Assembly (NCBI GenBank): GCA_008501785.1
Contig: QQUD01000634.1
Coordinates: 1-7,112, forward strand
Length of the DNA: 7,112 bases
Source of the DNA: Chloroflexota bacterium
Lineage (GTDB): Bacteria > Chloroflexota > Anaerolineae > Promineifilales > Promineifilaceae
Direction of reading: 5' to 3'
Within the stretch, counting starts at the first letter, position 1. The number at the start of each line of letters is the position of its first letter. The notes below the pieces were generated by a model. That model ran no database searches. It worked only from the letters and a program-made list of their open reading frames with translations, and was not told where the DNA came from. A program made the position numbers and the translations under genes. Below, piece by piece: positions 6,163 through 7,112 of the stretch.

Positions 6163-6185
6163 CCCGCATAGGAAAATTCCAATTC

Positions 6186-6917
6186 ATGCTAGACTCGGTG
6201 CAGCCACCATTAAGTATTAAAGGTATTCGTGAAGGATTGTTGGTCACGGTTGATACCATGTCGTTTGACCAGACTGTTTCTCAACTGCAAGCCGAGCTGC
6301 AAGAGAAGCATTCGTTTTTACGAGGTAGTCGTGTTGCACTTCAATTGGGACAACGACCGTTACGCAAAAACCAGATAATTCAACTACAACAACTCTTTGA
6401 ACAATATGAGCTGGAGTTGTGGGCAATCCTGACTGAGCATAAGGAAACGCGGCAACTGGCTCGCGAAATGAATTTTGGCACCCGGTTGGCAGGCAGTTCA
6501 ACTGATTTAGATGGTAATAAGCTAGATTCCACTGAGCGAGAACCAAAACAAACAGAAGCATCAAAAAACGGCTCTCAGGTGGAAGCCCCGATTGGGGGCC
6601 TGGTGATCAAGGAAACGCTGCGCTCAGGTCGATCTATTTACCACGAAGGTGCAGTTGTGGTAATTGGGGATGTGAACCCTGGTGCAGAGATTGTTGCAGG
6701 TGGTGATGTGATTGTTTGGGGACGGCTGCGTGGATTTGTGCAGGCAGGTGCGCATGGCGATGAAACGGCCGTTATCTGCGCCCTCCATCTCAATCCCACC
6801 CAACTACGCATCGCCGGTCAAATCGCTATTTCACCAGATGGACCACAGCAGCATCCGGTTCCTGAGCAAGTTTCCATTCGAAACGGACAAATTGTAGCCG
6901 AACCTTGGCAGCGGTAA
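6186..6917 (+). CDS. minC: Septum site-determining protein MinC
   Basis: The protein has 243 residues. It is the FtsZ antagonist that, recruited to the membrane by MinD, prevents division-ring assembly at unsuitable sites. The N-terminal MinC_N domain (about 8-95) begins with LSIKGIREGLLVTV, matching the usual IxLKG...L opening. A polar, low-complexity linker (about 100-135) follows. The C-terminal beta-helix domain (about 138-235) carries the family signature RSGRSIYHEG (146-155), GDVNPGAEIVAGGDVIVWG (161-179), LRG (181-183), AG..GDETAVI (188-197) and LRIAG (207-211). The RSGQ motif known for MinD contact appears here as RSGR. ATG 6186 is chosen because family homology begins just after it. 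A longer TTG-initiated frame from 6108 would start inside the promoter. The Shine-Dalgarno is weak (AGGA 6170-6173, 12 nt away), which may keep MinC low relative to MinD. minD follows after 29 bp, so they form an operon. Confidence 0.93.
   Translation: MLDSVQPPLSIKGIREGLLVTVDTMSFDQTVSQLQAELQEKHSFLRGSRVALQLGQRPLRKNQIIQLQQLFEQYELELWAILTEHKETRQLAREMNFGTRLAGSSTDLDGNKLDSTEREPKQTEASKNGSQVEAPIGGLVIKETLRSGRSIYHEGAVVVIGDVNPGAEIVAGGDVIVWGRLRGFVQAGAHGDETAVICALHLNPTQLRIAGQIAISPDGPQQHPVPEQVSIRNGQIVAEPWQR
6765..6772. repeat. ACGGCCGT palindrome, copy 6
   Basis: Inside minC, read on the plus strand as Thr-Ala-Val (in GDETAVI, residues 191-197), at a conserved part of MinC_C. Plus-strand context is GAAACGGCCGTT. 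This gene lies on the opposite strand to copies 2-5. Confidence 0.8.
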
Positions 6918-6935
6918 CACCAAGGAGAGTTAGGT

Positions 6936-6942
6936 AAGGAGA
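6936..6942 (+). promoter_or_regulatory. Ribosome binding site of minD
   Basis: AAGGAGA, with the core AAGGAG ending 5 nt before ATG 6947. A second AAGGAG at 6922-6927 is too far upstream (19 nt) to serve this start. The strong site contrasts with the weak one before minC. Confidence 0.75.
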
Positions 6943-6946
6943 CACT

Positions 6947-7112
6947 ATGAGCGCAAAAGTCATCACCGTCACCTCTGGTAAAGGAGGCGTTGGTAAAACA
7001 ACCATTACTGCCAATTTGGCAGCTGCATTAGCCATGCAAGGAAAAAAAGTGGTTGCGATTGATGCCGACATTGGGTTACGCAATCTGGATGTTGTAATGG
7101 GGTTAGAAAATC
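6947..7112 (+). CDS. minD: Septum site-determining protein MinD (partial, 3' end outside window)
   Basis: Only the first 55 residues are visible. MinD is a membrane-associated, ParA/MinD-type deviant-Walker-A ATPase. Its ATP-bound dimer sits on the membrane and recruits MinC. The fragment begins [19 protein letters not shown], with the deviant Walker A motif KGGVGKT at 12-18 (signature lysine K12, phosphate-binding lysine K17). [14 protein letters not shown] (35-48) contains the A' aspartates and the DxGLRNLD sequence characteristic of MinD as opposed to Soj/ParA. The start is set by an AAGGAGA site and by the family's usual N-terminus. The partner that sets the topology (MinE or a DivIVA/MinJ-type system) is not in the window. 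The amphipathic C-terminal membrane helix is also outside. Confidence 0.95.
   Translation, partial: MSAKVITVTSGKGGVGKTTITANLAAALAMQGKKVVAIDADIGLRNLDVVMGLEN

Overview
The window holds two partial and three complete genes from what looks like a filamentous-type Chloroflexota bacterium (Anaerolineae/Caldilineae-like). That placement is an inference. It rests on the C-terminal beta-sandwich domain of the first protein, which I know from large Chloroflexota membrane glycosyltransferases; on the cyclase-ATPase-TPR giant protein and the pore-degenerate RCK protein, both of which I associate with this phylum; and on a moderate GC content (about mid-40s % by eye). No rRNA, tRNA, CRISPR array, insertion sequence or phage gene was seen.

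Layout. At 1-332 (+) is the C-terminal end of a probable membrane glycosyltransferase-type protein. At 376-1440 (+) is a two-TM protein with an RCK (TrkA-N/TrkA-C) regulatory module but no recognisable K+ selectivity filter. A convergent gap (1441-1641) carries a strong inverted repeat whose U-tract faces the minus strand, so it mainly terminates the next gene. At 1642-5628 (-) is a 1328-residue protein with two class III nucleotide cyclase domains, a STAND/AAA-type NTPase and a long TPR array, the same order as mammalian soluble adenylyl cyclase (ADCY10). A 557-bp divergent intergenic region (5629-6185) holds several palindromes and a good promoter for the rightward genes. At 6186-6917 (+) is minC, followed after 29 bp by minD (6947 to the window edge), the start of a cell-division-site operon.

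How they work together. MinC and MinD form the FtsZ-inhibiting complex that blocks division at unsuitable sites. The cyclase-like protein is probably a cytoplasmic signalling hub that couples a nucleotide-binding switch and TPR protein contacts to (possibly) cyclic nucleotide synthesis. Its divergent arrangement with minCD is suggestive only. The first two genes share a strand and a 43-bp gap, but nothing else links them functionally.

The most striking non-gene signal is the palindrome ACGGCCGT, found six times in 7.1 kb in three different genes on both strands and in two reading frames. It resembles a lineage-specific highly iterated palindrome (compare HIP1 of cyanobacteria). Other points to follow up are the altered purine-recognition and Walker B residues of the cyclase protein, the missing selectivity filter of the RCK protein, and the alternating TTGTTG/CAACAA half-sites laid over the minC promoter.
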